Source: a bacterium 0.1xD8-71 (GTDB taxonomy: Bacteria; Bacillota; Clostridia; Lachnospirales; Lachnospiraceae). Taken from it: 64,000 nucleotides of DNA. Made by a program: the position numbers and the translations under genes. The stretch is from NCBI GenBank assembly GCA_003612405.1, contig RAYR01000016.1, forward strand, positions 90,408 through 154,407, given 5' to 3'. Each line of letters opens with the position of its first letter. Position 1 is the first letter of the stretch. Positions 62,790 through 64,000 of this stretch are shown piece by piece. Under the pieces are notes generated by a model that was not told where the DNA came from, did not search any database, and saw only the letters and a program-made list of their open reading frames with translations.

Positions 62790-63017
62790 TCATCCAATGA
62801 AATGCTCCCGCTGTTCCTTTTCAAATATTGCATAAAAACAGCTTTCGTTTACCTCAAAATAATTCTGAAACATCTGGATATTCTTTTCCGTTGACGCAAC
62901 ACCGGAATAGATTCTGAAATCTCCGTCTTTGTACAACATCTCCATAAAAGAATCATTGTCCCTTTGATTATTACCGGGAAGCAGTATTAAATGCTCTGTC
63001 ATAAATTGTCTTTCCAT
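62790..63017 (-). pseudogene. N-terminal fragment of a GNAT acetyltransferase
   Basis: 75 residues: TEHLILLPGNNQRDNDSFME, then GDFRIYSGVASTEKN and CFYAIFEKEQREHFIG, the first part of a GNAT domain. It stops exactly where the acetyl-CoA-binding half should begin. The ATG has a good AAGGAG, so the gene start is intact and the rest deleted; the next readable sequence belongs to the unrelated 62283 frame. Confidence 0.7.
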
Positions 63018-63048
63018 ATGTACTCCTTATCTCAAAACCTGTTTTTTA

Positions 63049-63885
63049 TCAATCCCGCATCACATCCGCTATCTGTGCCAATGCCTTCTTTTCCCCTCTT
63101 GCCACGCGGTCACTGAACTTTTGTATTCTTTTGTCTTTACAAAACATCAAATCCATTCTGCCCGCGGCAATCAGTTCTTCTTCCGTAAAATATTTCTTTC
63201 GCTCCCGCAAAATACGGATATAATAATCCAGCATATGTTCCATACCCTCCACGCCCTCCGGCGCCAGGGAACACATGACATTTCCTGAGCCGCTTAAGTC
63301 CCTGATATTTTCCGGTGAAATATCTCCGTCAAAAAATACCTGAAAATGTTCCCGTCTGATCCATTCCAGATGCTCCTGTGGGTTGCTCCAATAAGAAGCA
63401 AACTCGCCTCCCGGAAAAGATGCCTGCAAAAAAGCCGGAACATAATCCCAATAAGGATCTCTTCCCCGCAGGGAATTTAACTGTCTATCCGGAAGTATAA
63501 ATACATTCTCCCTTCCCATGCCAAGCGCAAATAATCTGCTTAGTTTTGCCGTAATCGGCATAGATGCAGGCAGAAGCTTTTGCAGGTTGTTTCCCTTTAT
63601 CAGCTCTCTTAAGAAATCATATTTACTGTATATGTTTCCCACCTGCCGGATTACCTCCATATCATTTATCCTGACAATGGTATGCCTGAGCGGCAGCCAG
63701 AGACTGAACATCGTGTCCGCTTCCAGACAGCCTCCTGTCAGGACACAATCCCTGTCATGCCATCTGCGGTATTCTTCATGTGCTTCCACATTATCGTAAT
63801 ATTCTCCGGCAGGCTTATGGTCGTCATACCAGATCCACTCTTCTATTTTGTTTATGATGGGCTTATAAATATTATCTTTGCTCAT
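63049..63885 (-). CDS. Conserved-looking protein of unknown function
   Basis: 278 residues, no signal peptide or membrane segment, and not a family I can name. It looks like a full-length folded protein with many aromatic residues: HDRDCVLTGGCLEADTMFSL, GRDPYWDYVPAFLQASFPGG, and EHLEWIRREHFQVFFDGDIS are notable. The C-terminal part (about 215-278) is helical and basic. GGGAGG lies upstream of the ATG. It is the rightmost gene and lies 32 bases before the GNAT fragment, so the two were probably co-transcribed. Confidence 0.6.
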   Translation of the reverse strand: MSKDNIYKPIINKIEEWIWYDDHKPAGEYYDNVEAHEEYRRWHDRDCVLTGGCLEADTMFSLWLPLRHTIVRINDMEVIRQVGNIYSKYDFLRELIKGNNLQKLLPASMPITAKLSRLFALGMGRENVFILPDRQLNSLRGRDPYWDYVPAFLQASFPGGEFASYWSNPQEHLEWIRREHFQVFFDGDISPENIRDLSGSGNVMCSLAPEGVEGMEHMLDYYIRILRERKKYFTEEELIAAGRMDLMFCKDKRIQKFSDRVARGEKKALAQIADVMRD

Positions 63886-63924
63886 AAAATCCTCCCTTTT
63901 TATGTACGCTTACTTTCTTATATA

Positions 63925-63957
63925 ATAAAAAACAAGAAGGCGGTTTTTTCCACCCTC
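63925..63957 (-). terminator. Terminator of a gene beyond the right edge
   Basis: Minus strand: GAGGGTGG (63957-63950), loop AAAAAA, CCGCCTTC (63943-63936) with two G-U pairs, then TTGTTTTTTATT. It ends transcription coming from outside the window before the 63885 gene. Confidence 0.7.
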
Positions 63958-64000
63958 TCGCTCTTATTTTACATATTTATGTATTTTATTCTTAATACTT

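Noticed and set aside
1..64000. tRNA or rRNA genes
   Set aside because: No stretch with the T-loop GGTTCRA pattern in a cloverleaf context or rRNA-like sequence was recognised while reading both strands; a tRNAscan run would settle it.

Overview
The window reads as chromosomal DNA of a low-to-mid-GC Gram-positive anaerobe of the Clostridia, most likely a Lachnospiraceae. This is inferred from three things: the murB-rapZ-whiA-HPr-like block beside hprK and a ROK glucokinase, strong AGGAGG ribosome sites with TTGACA/TATAAT promoters, and the overall protein character. I see no tRNA, rRNA, CRISPR array, insertion sequence or phage gene.

Layout. 1-1.3 kb: a LysM protein cut by the window edge and an RsiV/DUF3298-like membrane protein. 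1.6-3.6 kb: an ammonium transporter fused to a PII domain, with a terminator hairpin directly after its promoter. 3.6-5.7 kb: a FIST sensory protein paired with a soluble chemoreceptor signalling protein. 5.7-10.1 kb: an EamA transporter, then a partner-switching set (membrane PP2C phosphatase, RsbW-like kinase, STAS antagonist) that contains the wreck of a hybrid histidine kinase. 10.2-13.6 kb: a GNAT, a cyclophilin and an AGCS amino-acid symporter with a leader terminator. 13.7-22.8 kb: fba, a lipid kinase, then a carbon-control and cell-wall cluster on the minus strand (uvrC, hprK, glcK, murB, rapZ, whiA and a Crh-like HPr with Glu15). 22.8-29.3 kb: ftsH, pyrG and a GH3 beta-glucosidase. 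29.6-34.3 kb: a two-component system divergent from a LanFEG/Cpr-like ABC transporter. 34.4-35.5 kb: a ketopantoate-reductase-type enzyme. 35.6-45.1 kb: a ten-gene Mrp-type cation/proton antiporter operon with four antiporter-like subunits. 45.1-51.3 kb: an MMPL/RND transporter co-translated with a 1220-residue GLUG/coiled-coil surface protein. 51.5-54.2 kb: an NSS symporter, a methyltransferase and an RpiB-like isomerase.

54.2-60.2 kb is an AT-richer island. An AbiEi/AbiEii pair overlaps a response regulator, which overlaps a kinase with no membrane segment, followed by an FtsX-type ABC transporter. All of it is transcribed leftward, from a promoter buried in a 13-bp inverted repeat. A truncated copy of the metallophosphatase start lies at the left end and the intact gene lies at 61.3-62.0 kb, so two direct repeats bracket about 7.5 kb. 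60.2-64 kb holds a nucleotidyltransferase, the metallophosphatase, several broken genes (second phosphatase, GNAT) and an unrecognised protein.

The candidates I would follow first are the AbiE-two-component-ABC island, the MMPL-GLUG surface machine, the expanded Mrp operon, and the promoter-plus-immediate-terminator arrangement before the ammonium and amino-acid transporters.
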